Below are positions 26,738 to 38,503 of a stretch of 64,000 nucleotides of DNA, one piece after another; position 1 is the first letter of the stretch; each line of letters begins with the position of its first letter. The translations under genes were made by a program, and so were the position numbers. Source of the DNA: Cotesia glomerata (taxonomy: Eukaryota > Arthropoda > Insecta > Hymenoptera > Braconidae); the NCBI RefSeq assembly GCF_020080835.1, contig NC_058162.1, positions 434,001 to 498,000 of the forward strand. Reading direction: 5' to 3'. Under the pieces are notes generated by a model. The model was given only the letters and a program-made list of their open reading frames with translations. It had not been told where the DNA came from and searched no databases.

Positions 26738-27464
26738 ACTTAATGTAATGTAATGTAATGGTTTATTATTTAGCATCAGCTATTTTACAATAATCTTAGA
26801 ATTAATACATTTTTCCATTTTTTATCTATGCAGAATACTTTATAATTTATAATAACAATCAATATTTTCTTTGACATATAACATCAATTTAATTTTAAAT
26901 ATTTTCAATCGACTTTCATGAATCAATTCATGATTCAAACTATTAAATCATTGAAACCCTTTATAGTCAATAGATTTTTCAGCAGTGTGAGTCCCAGTAT
27001 GTGCAATTTTTAACATATTTTGATTTTTAGTGTTGTAAATATTATTATTTGAACTTATCATGTTATTTAAGTAATTAGGAGGGAGTTTATTTTTCATTTT
27101 AACAAAAAAGATACAAGTATTATAAAATATTCTTTGTCGGATTGATAACCAACCTAAAGTCTCTAAAATTTTTGAAATGCTAGTGTACTTATTGACACCT
27201 AAAATTGCACGCATAGCTTTATTCTGAAGTTTTTGTAGAGTATTTAGTTTGTTATCATTATAATTTAACATTAACGTATTGCAGTAATTTATTATGGGGA
27301 AGTACAATAATTTTAAAAATAAGACATTTAATATAGTTACTAACAGTAAACCTAAGTCTAAACAAAAGATTAATTTTACTAGCTATTTTCCTACAAACAT
27401 AAGCTGCATTACTATTAAAAGTTAAATCGTCATCAATTAACACTCCCAAATATTTAGTTTATTT
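26738..27464 (-). mobile_element. 5'-truncated, frameshifted non-LTR retrotransposon (LINE) 3' fragment
   Basis: Two overlapping minus-strand frames read the end of a LINE reverse transcriptase. The first begins with YLGVLIDDDLTF and continues with a CRKIASKIN segment; the second has NTLQKLQNKAMRAILG and ends before 26,948. This is the thumb/C-terminal part of jockey- or CR1-like reverse transcriptases. The frames are offset by one near 27,290, so the copy is broken. The catalytic FADD-type box lies upstream and is absent. At the 3' end (26,738-26,760) is a short tandem of CATTA units, a typical simple-repeat tail of several LINE clades. It is a dead copy. Confidence 0.85.
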
Positions 27465-29442
27465 AACATATTAATCATCTTGGATCAAAGAATTTTTTTG
27501 ATGATTAAAGTCTTAAAAATGTTTCAAAATTTTTCTCTTGGCTTAAATTAATTTTTTCACCAACAAAATGATTTAATGACACCATTGTTGATAAAAAATA
27601 ATTTATACGATACTTGAAGATAATTTTCAGTAAAAATTTTCTAGCTTTCCATAGAAGACAATTAAAAGATCGAGTGTTGGAGTAATCCTTGGATGGAAGG
27701 ACTTATAACAGAAGCTTAGCCAATTGTTTAGGCTGTCAACCGAGGATTTTCACAGCACTGAGAGTACCTGAGCTGCATAAAATTAGAATGGTCTTGTCCC
27801 AGGTATAAAGCGAAGACAAAAGTTTTCCAAAAGGAGCAAAGTACCTTCGTTGGAATAGAAGGAGAGCAAAGAGCCGTTTTTCCCTGGCGTGATTTGTGAA
27901 AGTATTTGAGCAATTTAAAAGAGCATTTGAATAGTTTGTTATTTATAGTTTTTTGGACTATTACATTAACATAAATAAAATAGCGGGTTTACCTGTGTCC
28001 AACGGTTAATGTATGGCAGTAAAAAAAATATTTAACCATCTGTAGTGTCTATAGATACTTATATCATCAGGCGGGGGTGCCTAAGGCTAGTAGTAAAATA
28101 GCTTTGGAGGAGTCGCGGATTGGTAGATTTTTAGCGAGAGTCAAGACGATTGGCTACAACCGGTTCTCCTTGGCACAAAGGAAAAGACCGGTGAAACTGA
28201 ACGGTCACTCCCTTCTCAACCATATTCTCATCTCTCCTCATCTCTCCTCGGCTAAGAAGATTCTCTACTCGATTTAGAGATCCTCAGTGCAGATCAACAA
28301 GATGAGTAGTCGAGTATACCCAGCTAAATCTTACCTCTCTCACTTTTATTTGAATTTACTGTTTGGAGGTTTCACGGTTTAGACTCGACAACTCTAAACT
28401 CAAGACTCTAAATTGTAAAGCAAACCCTAGGTATCGAATCCGGGCCCTGTCATCTCCAACAACAGCAATATAACCTACCAGGTATACTCTCTCTTTAAAA
28501 GTTTACCGAGAATTCACTCCCCGACAAATCCTCTTTCAATTATTTACTGTGATTTTTATTTTTAAATTACTCTCAAAACATTCATTTAAATATTACTAGA
28601 TAAATAAAAATACAATTATTGTAAATTATAATAATAATGTATATCCTACTCATCTTTTACAATAAATTAAAGTATGTTGTTTATTCAGCTTTTTATTTAC
28701 TCGAATACCTGTTAGTCATTCATTCTATTTTTTTTTTTTTTTTTTTTTTTTCTATAATTTTATCAAGTACGTACTTTAACTACTGAATATTACGTACCTT
28801 CACTCTAACCTTTGTCTTACTATTTATTTTATTCGGGTGTTTGTTCAGTATATTCAGAGTGATTTAGTCGTTTTAAAAATTTTACAAGATTTTTTTTAAA
28901 CGTTCTATTGACCGTTTGGAGGCTATAGAAAGTTTCAACTAGATTTATTAGCATTTAATAAATTGGAATGGAATTTTTTTTTTTAATTTATTGTTTCTTT
29001 ATGCTATTAGATAATGAAACTAAAATCAGCAGATATTTGATAATTTTTTTTTTTGTTTTTAAAATAAATTAGGACTAAAAAAATATATTTTTTTAACACA
29101 TATAGTTTTTTTTTAGTACTTACATGTGAATTTATAAAAATAATTTTTTTTGAATAATTTATTTGTTTAAAAAATCATAAAATTTATTGGAAAATTAATT
29201 AATGAAAATTAACTTGGCAGATATTTAAAAAATAAATTATTGCAAAATAAAAATGAAAAAAAAAATTGACATTTAGAAATTTAAAAAATTAAAAAATGCA
29301 ATTTTTAAAAATAATTTTTTAGAACAAATTTTTTTATTAAATAAAATTAAAAAATAGTCTGACTGCTAACTTTAATGTCATAATTAATTATTAAAATTAA
29401 AAATAATTAATTTAACACTCCAAATGGTCATTTGACAATAAT
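27465..29442. other. non-coding stretch with MITE copy
   Basis: No gene is supported. A B-box-like GGTATCGAATCC occurs at 28,430-28,441 without the rest of a tRNA. A copy of the AT-rich MITE family whose core reads AATGCAATTTTTAAAAATAA lies at about 29,195-29,390, with ends resembling TTTAGCAG and CTGCTAA. Confidence 0.4.
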
Positions 29443-29628
29443 AATAAAGTTAGCCGAAATTTTTTATTTTTTTATTTTGCTTAATTTATTAACTTATAAC
29501 TAAAAAATATTTTTTAAAAAATACACTTATAGTTTTTGAAGTTTTTAACAAATGAAAAAATTTTTTTGTAATAATTCTTTAATAAAAAAAAAATCATAAA
29601 ATTTCTTAAATGTCGGCTAATTTTATTT
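29443..29628 (-). mobile_element. MITE, AATAAAGTTAGCCGA terminal-repeat family
   Basis: The left end AATAAAGTTAGCCGA and right end ATGTCGGCTAATTTTATT are near-perfect inverted repeats. The interior is the reverse orientation of the element at 45,037-45,233 and shares the phrase CTTATAGTTTTTGAAG. It is about 185 bp long and non-coding. Confidence 0.65.
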
Positions 29629-29723
29629 TCATCATTTGACATCTATAAAATAAAATATTTTTATCTGCTCCAATTTATTTAGCATTACCGTTAATTTCAA
29701 AAATACAAAAAAATAAAACTCAC

Positions 29724-30430
29724 CAGCAATAAAACAGAACTCCACTGTGATGACTATGAAATAGATCCTTCAAGACCGCGGGTCATCCCGCTGAGAAATG
29801 TAAATAATCCTGATCTGAAAAACTACCACCAGCACCAAAACCATCAGCAGCTATTCCTTGTATTTTCTCGCACTTCACTAATAATAATAATAATAATAAT
29901 AGTAATAATAATAATAATAATAATAACAATAATAATAATAAGCACCAGCATTTACATTTACATCCATATCAGCCAACCAGCACAATTACCAAGAACGTCC
30001 AGCAATCAGTAATCCAACGAAAATAAACAACAAAACAAAAACAATTAAACTCGACGATCGTTGGGATTGTTTCCCAGCATCTTAAATTACGTTGTCTACA
30101 TCTTCGGCACTTTAATTATCACCTGTCGACATTGTTCTGAAAATTATTCTGAACTCTGCGAAATTATTTTGTATTTAAATACCATTTCGGTATTGTGACG
30201 TCACGGCTGAGCAATAATTTTTTTTTATTTTCAAAACTTGTCACCTAAAATCAATAAAATATTTTAAATTAAATTATTAAATTAATCAATAAAAAAATAA
30301 AATAAAAAATTTACCAAAACAAAAACTCGAAAACGTCAACTACGTAGCAGAATTCGTGGCTCGGTTCATTCCCTTTTACGTTGGGCGCCGGCTGTGCTAC
30401 TGAAAGAGAGGTTATGCCAGAACCTCCTAT
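29724..30430 (-). other. possible 5' untranslated exon and promoter of a minus-strand gene
   Basis: A strong minus-strand splice donor, TTGCTG then GTGAGT, lies at 29,723/29,724. The minus-strand sequence before it is more complex than the surroundings and contains only short upstream open frames, so an untranslated first exon is plausible. It includes an (AAT)n tract at 29,879-29,942. Further out, the minus strand has an initiator-like TTTCAGT near 30,400. The exon start is not defined by anything I can see. Linking it to the coding exons at 783-2324 is inference. Confidence 0.35.
29879..29942. repeat. (AAT)n microsatellite
   Basis: This is an AAT trinucleotide tract of about 20 units with AGT and AAC interruptions. 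Confidence 0.95.
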
Positions 30431-31052
30431 CCAACATTAGCAAAATATCACTTTTTTTGTCAAGCGATTCACAATTTACAAGTAAATTACAAACATTACT
30501 CATCAGCTGTTTTTAAGAACCAGTAACAACAAACAAAGAAAGTTTTGTGAGAAACTCACTATATTGGAGCACTGGGTTATCAATATTATGTGTTAAGGCA
30601 TCCGACGGCATCCAGACCTTTCTAGACGCTGGTAAATGTTTTAAACTCTGAACAATAATCACAAGTATGCTCACTGTTCACTGTACAATTGTCGTCGCCA
30701 ACAATACGCTTGATGAACACTCAGACAAACCGTTTTTGTCTTTATAATTGTTAAACAAACGGCTTTAAACCAAAATGCAACATGTTTACCGTCCGACGGT
30801 TCAATTGTGACTGGAATAAGTAGTCTCAGCTGCTGTAACCCCCACCAGGAAGGAGTTTGCTGAACGGAGTCGACACCCCAACAGGGCGGACTGCTGATAA
30901 ATCCCTCCTTTGCTGTTTCTTCATATCGCTAAAGACTACCCATTTGTTTTTAACTCCGCCTGTTTTGTTTTAATGTTTTAACAATTTATTATTTTTTAAA
31001 AACTGCTTATTTACTAATCAAAAATTGGATGGTACTGTCCAATAAAAATTGC

Positions 31053-31083
<31 letters not shown>

Positions 31084-32609
31084 AAGATACAAGCTTGCTT
31101 TTGACAGGTGAGTTTTTGGTCTTTATGGAGAATTTTTGAAGATATTTATATAATTACAGTTTGGTAATCAAAACTTACGACATATTTCCAAATTATGCGA
31201 CGAGCATAGAAAGAAATAGATATTAGAAATTAGAAAGATATTAGAAATTTTTTAGCAATTAAATTATTACAAAAAAAAATTTTTAAATCATTTTTATTAC
31301 TTATTTTTAGAACTTAAAAAATTGACAGCAGTCAGCTGACTTCAGTATCATTTAAATTAATTTCAATTTGAATTTCAGCGCCTCTTACGGCTAAAAAAAC
31401 AAGCAAAAATTTTTAATTTTGATTCGGCGCCAAAAACTCGAGATTCAGCGCCGCTGCGGCAGAAATTGGAAGTGCAAAATTTGGAATGGAGGTTTTTGGA
31501 ATTATCTGGAAGATCTAAGATATACTATTAAATTTACTTAGATTTTATAGCGGTAATAAAAGTAAGATGTGATGGCTGTAATAAAATCTTCTTTAATGAC
31601 GTATTGTTTTAATTGCAAAACGTATAAGTGAAGATATAAGCGGGTTAATTATTTTTAGAGGTTTGTTGTGGTTTTCCGGAACAGGGATAGTAGCTGTAAT
31701 CAGAAGGAATACATGTAAGTTTTATTTATTATTTTTGGATAAAAATGAAGCAATAAAGGCTTTAATTTTAACATTATTGAGTTTCAAGTCAACAAAATCC
31801 ATCTTGAGATTTTTTTACTATCATAACTTTAATAATTCATTGATGATTAATATCTAAGTAAGTATTTTTGTCATTATGATCAAAGTATTGATATAAGAAA
31901 TAAATCAATGTGTTTTTTTGAGAATTTTTAAAGTTTTGTAATTAAAAACTCGGTCATTATTTTTTGTCTACTGGATAACGCGTTTACTTTTTTTGTAAAT
32001 GATAATTTAATTGGGAATGACTGTACAAAGCTAAACTTATTGATGAATCATACTCAGTCTATGAATTATTATTATTGTGCTATTACTACTCTGCTAATTA
32101 TCAATTTTATAAAAGGAATTTTAAACAATAAATTATTTTTTATATTCAAGTTTGGATAAATGATTGTTCAATGATATTAAATAACAATTTTTAAGTAAAA
32201 ATATGTAAAACAGGTTGCTTTAAAATAATTTGAAGCCTTTAAAAAATATTTTATAATAAAATAATTGTAAAGTTTTATAAATACTGAGTATTTTTAAAAA
32301 TTATGTAACAATAATATAATTCCGCTAACGTTGCATTTAAATATTATTTTTAAAAATAAAGTGCGTAAATATTTTAACTATAAAATGCTCCATAATTAAA
32401 TTTGTTTTTTAAATTACTTCAATGATTGTCAATATAAATATTTTTATTAATATTAAGTATTTAATATAAATAGTATAAATTTTTAATAAAAAATTAATAA
32501 GGCGTACAAAAACTTGCTTCAAATGTTAAATCTAACAAAAATAATTATAAATTTTAACTTTTATAAATAAATTAAGTTATTTTTATAAAAATTAAAGCCA
32601 AAAAAAACC
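30431..32609. other. intergenic stretch
   Basis: No supported gene is present. A GC-richer block at 30,580-30,960 may belong to a promoter. The segment 31,370-31,480 repeats short CAGCGCC-type motifs (CAGCGCCTCTTACGG, CAGCGCCGCTGCGG). The rest is AT-rich. Confidence 0.4.
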
Positions 32610-32614
32610 AAAAA
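32610..32614 (-). terminator. RNA polymerase III terminator of tRNA-Phe
   Basis: A run of five T on the minus strand begins three bases beyond the discriminator base of the tRNA gene, as expected for Pol III termination. Confidence 0.7.
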
Positions 32615-32617
32615 TTT

Positions 32618-32690
32618 TGCCGAAACCCGGGATTGAACCGGGGACATTTAGATCTTCAGTCTAACGCTCTCCCAACTGAGCTATTTCGGC
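32618..32690 (-). tRNA. tRNA-Phe (anticodon GAA)
   Basis: This is a 73-base cloverleaf without an intron. The acceptor strands GCCGAAA and TTTCGGC pair, with discriminator A at 32,618. The A-box region reads TAGCTCAGTTGGGAGAGC and the B-box GGTTCAATCCC. The anticodon GAA falls at tRNA position 34-36 (32,655-32,657) within GACTGAAGATC, as in eukaryotic nuclear tRNA-Phe. No CCA is encoded. A T5 terminator follows. Confidence 0.97.
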
Positions 32691-33044
32691 GTCGTGGCTA
32701 AAAAAAAAAACTGCTTACAAAAACTAAACAAAATAATTAACTAAAATTTGATAAAAAAAAATAATCTTACCGCCGGTGAATCATTATTATCATTACCTTA
32801 GCTCATGAATAAAAATAATAAATGATTATCATTGAAATTATAAGTTATTAAAGCGACTTTGGAATTTGGAACACTGTAAACAAATAGTTACGTTACAATA
32901 ACAATGGCGGTGGCTCAATAATTGATTAATCATTATTATTACGTTCCCACGAGTAAAGACACTTATCATTTGTTCCTATAAGTTTATTTAAAACTCAGTT
33001 AATTTATTCATTTAGTACTCGTTCATCAGCACGCACGTGAATTG

Positions 33045-33287
33045 GTGAGTTTTCATCCATCAATCTTTAATGTTTTATTTTTGTAATTAAAAATATTGGT
33101 CTTGTAAACAGGTACGTTGATTAAATTTATTATTTATAAAAAATTTTTCATATTGTCGCTGCAAAATAAATAAATGTATTAGTGTTTAACAATTAAGTAA
33201 ACAATTGTATAGTTAAATAAGCAAAAATAAAACATAACCTAATTTTTATATTGATCCAGCTGACTGAAATATTTTTTTTTTTTTTAG
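33045..33287 (+). other. intron in the LDAH 5' untranslated region
   Basis: The donor is TTG then GTGAGT at 33,045 and the acceptor is a long T tract ending in AG at 33,287, 15 bases before the LDAH start codon. A plausible transcription start is the initiator-like CTCAGTT near 32,995. The upstream exon has no in-frame start. Confidence 0.6.
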
Positions 33288-33302
33288 AAAAAAGCAGACA
33301 AA

Positions 33303-34737
33303 ATGCAGCAAGCTATGCTCCTGTGTAATGGAGTTCAGACTCATGTTATTACAGAAGGCCGATGGGTTGAAGAAGGTCTCTCGCCGACCGGCTCCAAGGA
33401 CTTGGTGATAGTCATTCCCGGGAATCCCGGGATTCCCAGTTTCTATAGCGGATTCATTAAATCCTTGAAGTCGCGTCTGCCTTCTGAGACTCCTGTCTGG
33501 ACTGTTGGTCACGCTGGACATGTCCAGCCGCCTAAAAATCTGTGCTTCATGTCTGAGGACGGTTCTGACAAGCCAGTTTATACTTTGCAGGATCAATTGG
33601 AGCACAAGGTATTTTTTATATTCTAAATATTTTATTTTATGATAGAAAATATTCAAATTATTATGAAAATTTATTAACAGTTATTTGATAATTTTTTTAA
33701 TAAATAAATTATGGCAAAAAAAATTGATTAGTAGAAATTTAAAAAAATTAAAAATGCAATTTTTTAAAAATAATTTTTTTGTTAAAAAAAATTAAATTGA
33801 AGCACAAGGTATTTTATTTTGTGCGAGAATATATTTAAATTATTAAATTATTATGAAAATTAATTAACAGATACTTGATAATTTTTTTAACAAATTAATT
33901 ATGGCAAAAAAAAATTGACCTGTAGAAATTTTAAAAAATTAAAAATGCAATTTTTTAAAAGTAATTTTTTGGAACAAATTTTTTTTATTAAAAAAAAATA
34001 AAAAATTTTATGTGATAAATTATTTTATGACTCAGGTGGCTTTTATCAAACAATATGTCCCCAAGGATGCAAAGCTTCACTTAGTAGGTCACTCCATAGG
34101 CTCCTGGTGCATTCTTCAGTTATTAAAAAACCCAGAAATAGCAAAACAAGTCGTTAGATGTTACTTATTATTCCCGACAATAGAACGAATGGCTGAAACT
34201 CCAAATGGAAAATTTCTTACTAATTTTGTAAGTTTAATTTACATTTACTCTATTTATTTTATGATTAATTCAATTGAAATAAAAAAATGTTTACAGGTTT
34301 TAAGAATAGCAACTCTGACAGTATTTTTAGCCTGGATATTTTCATTCTTCCCGGTGGTATTACAATCAATTTTAATCCGTATATTTGGAGGATTCTTCGC
34401 TGGAGTTACCAATAAAAGTATAAAGCCAGTGCGTCAACTCCTAGAACCACCGGTGCTGGACAGAGTCTTCAAACTGGCCCAAGATGAGATGGTCAAAGTA
34501 CGAGAGCGAGATGACGAGTTGATAAGCAATTACGAAGATAAACTCTGGCTGTATTACGGCGCGACCGATGGCTGGACTCCTCAAAACTATTGCACTGAAT
34601 TGAAAGCAAAACATCCTGATATAAATGCCCAGATATGTAAACGCGGATTTCGCCATGCATTTGTACTGACTGACGAGGTTGAAGTTGGTAAAATGGTTGG
34701 AGATATTATTAGTGAAACTATGTCAAACAACCCTTGA
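33303..34737 (+). CDS. LDAH: lipid droplet-associated hydrolase
   Basis: The exons are 33,303-33,608, 34,036-34,227 and 34,297-34,737, giving 312 residues (human LDAH has about 325). The family is an alpha/beta-hydrolase on lipid droplets and ER, implicated in neutral-lipid and sterol-ester turnover. Visible hallmarks are the oxyanion-type segment VIVIPGNPGIPSFY (residues 37-50), the nucleophile elbow GHSIG, and the C-terminal His in RHAFVL. All junctions are phase 0. Intron 2 is only 69 nt, a multiple of three and free of stop codons, so its retention would insert 23 residues. Intron 1 holds a ~200-bp tandem duplication that copied the last 12 exon bases and the splice donor (see 33,597-34,010). 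The gene converges on PSMA4, with 234 bp between stops. An AATAAA signal lies near 34,819. Confidence 0.93.
33597..34010. repeat. tandem duplication of exon end, splice donor and MITE in LDAH intron 1
   Basis: Unit 1 (33,597 to about 33,795) starts with the end of exon 1 and its donor; unit 2 (about 33,796-34,010) starts with TTGAAGCACAAGGTATTT, one base different from the genuine TTGGAGCACAAGGTATTT. Each unit carries one copy of the AT-rich MITE family (ATTATGGCAAAAA, AATGCAATTTTTTAAAA). The second, decoy donor lies in the intron. Confidence 0.8.
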
Positions 34738-34971
34738 TCACTAAATTATCTATTTTTAAAATAAGTGCATTTACGAGTTAATATGGGCTAGGATTTGTAA
34801 CTGATTTTTTATAATTAAATAAAATATTTTGTTGGTTTAATAAATTTTATTTTGTTTAATGAGAATGAAAAAAAAAAAAAAACGAATTTAATTACCTTGT
34901 GAAAAACTTACGAACCAGAGCGTAATGTATTTATATTTATTATAATTAATATTAATATCGGAATTAAAAAA

Positions 34972-36499
34972 TTAGAGCTTTTGTTTTTCTTTTTTAGCTT
35001 GCTCGGCAAGTGCCTCTAGTCGGTCATGTTCTTTTATCAGAGCTGTGACTTCACCAGCTGATAAAATTCTTGTTATTGTTTTGCCATTCTCACGTGTCAA
35101 TGTCGCCATTTCAACTAAAAACAAACAAATAAATTATATATTACAAAAATGATAAAAAAAAAATTATTGATAAGTCTATCAATAATTCCAGACATCAAAA
35201 TTTTTATCGATAAAAAAATATCTCACCTTTTTCAGCAGTGAGTTTAGTCATATCAAGAGTCTTGGACAAAACTTTGATCGCCAAAGCCTGAGCATCCTTC
35301 AAAGTGGTCTCTCCCTCTTTGTACTCCTGTTTAAGTGAAGAAATAGCTGCTGCGGAATTGTTCCCGATACAGGTGGCCTTCCAGCCTCCGTAGTTTCCAC
35401 TGGGGTCGGACTGGTACAGCTGGTAGCCGTAGTGCTTGTCCCAACCCATGTAGAGAATTGAAACTCCAAAAGGTCTCTTGCCACCGAACTGGGTGTAGGC
35501 TTGCTTGACATCGCACAGCCATGACACCAACTGCTCGCAGGGAATTGTTTCGCCGTACTGGAGCAAGTATCTTTGCCCGATCAGTCTCAGCTCGTTTGTC
35601 AGCACATTTGCGTCGGATGTTATCCCGGCGACTGAGCAGACAACGTCGTCGTTGAGCTTGTAGATTTTCTCGGAGAAAAATACCTCGTCAAGGAGTTTGT
35701 TTGTGTTTCGTCGCTCAGCTGCTAACAGGATCCCGTCGTTCGCTAAAATTCCCAGACAGGTTCCTGCGTGACTAATCGCTTCCATCGCGTACTCCACTTG
35801 GTACAAACGTCCCTCCGGAGAGAATATTGTCGTACGAGTGTCATATCTGCGAGCCTGTTAATTTTTTAATTAATTTTTTTTTTTATTTTAATTTTAACAG
35901 TGCCAAAAAATAAAAATTGGAAATTAATAGCTCTAAAATTGACTGACATTTTTAATTTTTTTAGAATTTTACAGCAATTAAATTAAATTCTTAGTGATTA
36001 AATTTTATGAAAGTTAATTTACCAGATATTTGATAATTTTAAGAATTTTTTTTTACCAAATTATGGCAAAAAAAAAAAATAAGAAAAAAAATTGACATGT
36101 AAAAATTTTTAAAAATTAAAAATGCAATTTTTTGGAACAAATTTATTTGTTAAAAAAAAAATTCAAAAATAATCAAGTGACTGCTAAATTAATATCAGGA
36201 AAATTTTTAGAAGCATTTTTTTTTTTATTGTAATTGATTTGTTAAAAAAATTTTTAAAATTGACAGCTGTCAGTTAAGTTCAGTATCATGAAAATTAAAT
36301 TTACTTTTTAAAAATTTATAGGTAATTAATAAGATATTTATTTTCAAATTATCAAATTATATATGAATGACAATGCAATATCCAATATAACCTAACTTCT
36401 GAAACTTTACGGTATACAAAATAAAGTACTATTTTTCGGCTTTTTATTTTTTGATAATAATGCTTAAAACTTATTATTTATTTAAAAAAAACTCACCAT
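34972..36499 (-). CDS. PSMA4: proteasome subunit alpha type-4 (alpha-3 of the 20S ring)
   Basis: The exons on the minus strand are 36,497-36,499 (only the ATG), 35,227-35,854 and 34,972-35,114, giving 257 residues (human PSMA4 has 261). It is a structural outer-ring subunit of the 20S proteasome. After the start Met come ARRYDTRTTIFSPEGR and YQVEYAMEAI, the alpha-subunit N-terminal signature that gates the channel. The core contains GTCLGILANDGILLAAERR and SDPSGNYGGWKA, and the C-terminus is a Lys/Glu-rich tail ending KEKQKL. The ATG is followed directly by the donor GTGAGT, so the whole first exon is untranslated except for the start codon. The gene shares a 320-bp divergent promoter with DUS4L. 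Confidence 0.96.
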
Positions 36500-36819
36500 T
36501 TTATTTAATTATTTGCAATATTTGTGTATTTAATAAATTGTTTATTCACTGCCTTTGCTTAACAGTGGCACTTACTTACACAGTATCGAAATGAGCTTCT
36601 GTACTTATTGAAAACAAGCCTTTAAAATTCGATAAGTCAGTTTCCAAATGTCAAATTTTATTTTATCAACAGCTGATATTTTTTTTACATTCTCTTTAGA
36701 GGGAGTTTGTTTGTTGTCACATTTGTTTTGACATACCACGTTGTTTTTGGTTAGAACAATTAAAATTATTGTTTCAAATATTATAAAAAATAAACCGATC
36801 ACCACATTAATAATGCACA
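36500..36819. promoter_or_regulatory. bidirectional promoter between PSMA4 and DUS4L
   Basis: The PSMA4 start codon (-) and DUS4L start codon (+) are 320 bp apart, head to head, so both transcripts must initiate inside this interval. I see no TATA box of good quality. The interval also holds the short sequence CAACAGCTGATA, an E-box-like CAGCTG. Confidence 0.7.
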
Positions 36820-38503
36820 ATGTCAACAGACATTTTAGAACTGTTAAACTCACCAGAAATGACAAAAGTTTGCGCTCCAATGGTGCGATACAGCAAGTAA
36901 GTATTTTAAATTAAATCCTATAATCAATGAAAATTTAATTAACCGTATTTTATTAAAACAGATTAGCTTTTCGGACATTAGTGAGACGTTACAACTGCGA
37001 TGTTTGTTTTACACCCATGATCGTGGCTGATTCCTTTGTGAAGGCCAAAGAAGCGCGTGACAATGAATTTTCAACAAATGTTGGAGATAAACCTTTGATT
37101 GTTCAATTTGCAGCTAAAAATCCAGACGAATTTGCTGATGCTGCTGAATTAGTTGCTCCGTAAGTAATTAATTGGAATTATTATTATTATTAATTTAATA
37201 ATACTAAAGTTAGCCGACATTTTTTATTTATTAAATTAAAAAAAGTTATTTTTTAAAAATTAGTTAGCAGTCTCTTGATCATTTTTTAATTTTTTTTAAT
37301 AAATAAATTTGCTCCGAAAAATTATCTCTAAAAAATGGCATTTTTTAAATCTCAATTTTTTTTTTTTTTTTTTTTTTGACATAATTTATTTATGTTAAAT
37401 TAGAAAAAATATTTTTTCAAAAATTATACTGAAATTTAATTTATTTAATAAATTTAATTTGATTTAAAAATAAACTTAATTTTTATAATTTTATGAAATT
37501 AAAGTTAGCAGTCTCTTTAATAAATAAATTTCTAAAAAATTGCATTTTTTATTTTTTTTATTTTCTAAATGTCAATTATTTTTCTCATTTTTTTTGACAT
37601 AATTTATTTATTAAAAAAATGATAAAATATCTGCTAAATTAATTTTCATTATAATTATTTATAATATTTTATTTTCAAAGTATAAACACAAAAAATAATT
37701 AATTAATTAATATTAATAGATACTGCAGTGGAGTGGATTTAAACTGCGGGTGTCCTCAGAGCTGGGTAATGAGCGACGGTTACGGCGCGCGGCTACTAGA
37801 GAACCCGCAGCTGGTCAAAGACCTAGTTCTGCAAGTGCGAAATCGCATCCCGGCTCCTTTTACAGTTTCCGTAAAAATCCGGCTGCTGAATGACGTAAAA
37901 AAGAGCGTGAACTTTTGCAGAACAATGGAACAAGCTGGAGTGTCGTTCCTGACAGTCCACGCGCGGACTCCGCAGATGAGAAAGGAACCTATCAACATGG
38001 AGGGTCTGAAACTGATCCGCGACTGCGTTGACGTTCCTCTGATAGCCAACGGCAACGTCAGGTCCCTAGAAGACGCCGAGGCGCTCCACCAAGAGTCCAA
38101 GTGCCAAGGAGTCATGGTGGCTAGCGCGATGCTGAAGAACCCAGCAATCTTCTCCGGAGCTCCCGTGACTCCTCTCAGCTGCGTTCAAGACTGGCTTGAT
38201 ATTTCTTCAGCGATCCCGACAAAGTTCCTCGTCATGCATCAGCATCTCGTGTTCATGCTGGAGAAAATCTTGCCCTACGAAGAGCGGCTGGTGTTCAATG
38301 TTCTCAAAAACTCCCAATCTGTCTACGACTTCATTGAGTCTTACTATAATTTAAAGCCTAGAGTCCGCTCAGACTTGGATTTTATCAAGCCCATTGATTG
38401 TGATTATTATATCAAGAGTTTTGATAAGAAGCGCAAGTTTTTGGATGTTCTGATGGATGATCCAGATACTAATGAATCATTTTTTTCTGGATTTTTTAAT
38501 TGA
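36820..38503 (+). CDS. DUS4L: tRNA-dihydrouridine synthase 4-like
   Basis: The exons are 36,820-36,896, 36,962-37,159 and 37,720-38,503, giving 352 residues (human DUS4L has 317). The enzyme is an FMN-dependent reductase that converts uridines of the tRNA D-loop to dihydrouridine. Visible are the N-terminal TIM-barrel strand VCAPMVRYSKLAFR, the substrate loop DVCFTPM, the catalytic motif LNCGCPQ with catalytic Cys103, VSVKIRL, TVHARTPQMR (usually HGRT in the family) and the FMN-phosphate segment LIANGNVRS. Split codons rebuild cleanly at both introns (Lys26 and Pro92). Intron 2 is filled with MITE-like AT-rich repeats. The extra length is a C-terminal extension rich in Asp/Lys. Confidence 0.95.
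37195..37645. repeat. MITE-family remnants in DUS4L intron 2
   Basis: Two AT-rich segments (about 37,195-37,380 and 37,490-37,640) match, in reverse, the repeat found at 33.7, 36.0, 61.0 and 63.1 kb. Shared phrases include AGTTAGCAGTCTCTT, a T-rich block ending TGACATAATTTATT, and ATCTGCTAAATTAATTTTC. A stub of the other MITE family (AAAGTTAGCCGACATTTTTT) begins at 37,205. Confidence 0.55.

Noticed and set aside
26738..27464. Possible functional gene for a reverse transcriptase
   Set aside because: It is 5'-truncated, frameshifted and lacks the catalytic box, so it is a dead LINE fragment.
28430..28450. B-box-like GGTATCGAATCC suggesting a tRNA
   Set aside because: No acceptor stem, D-arm or anticodon arm can be folded upstream.
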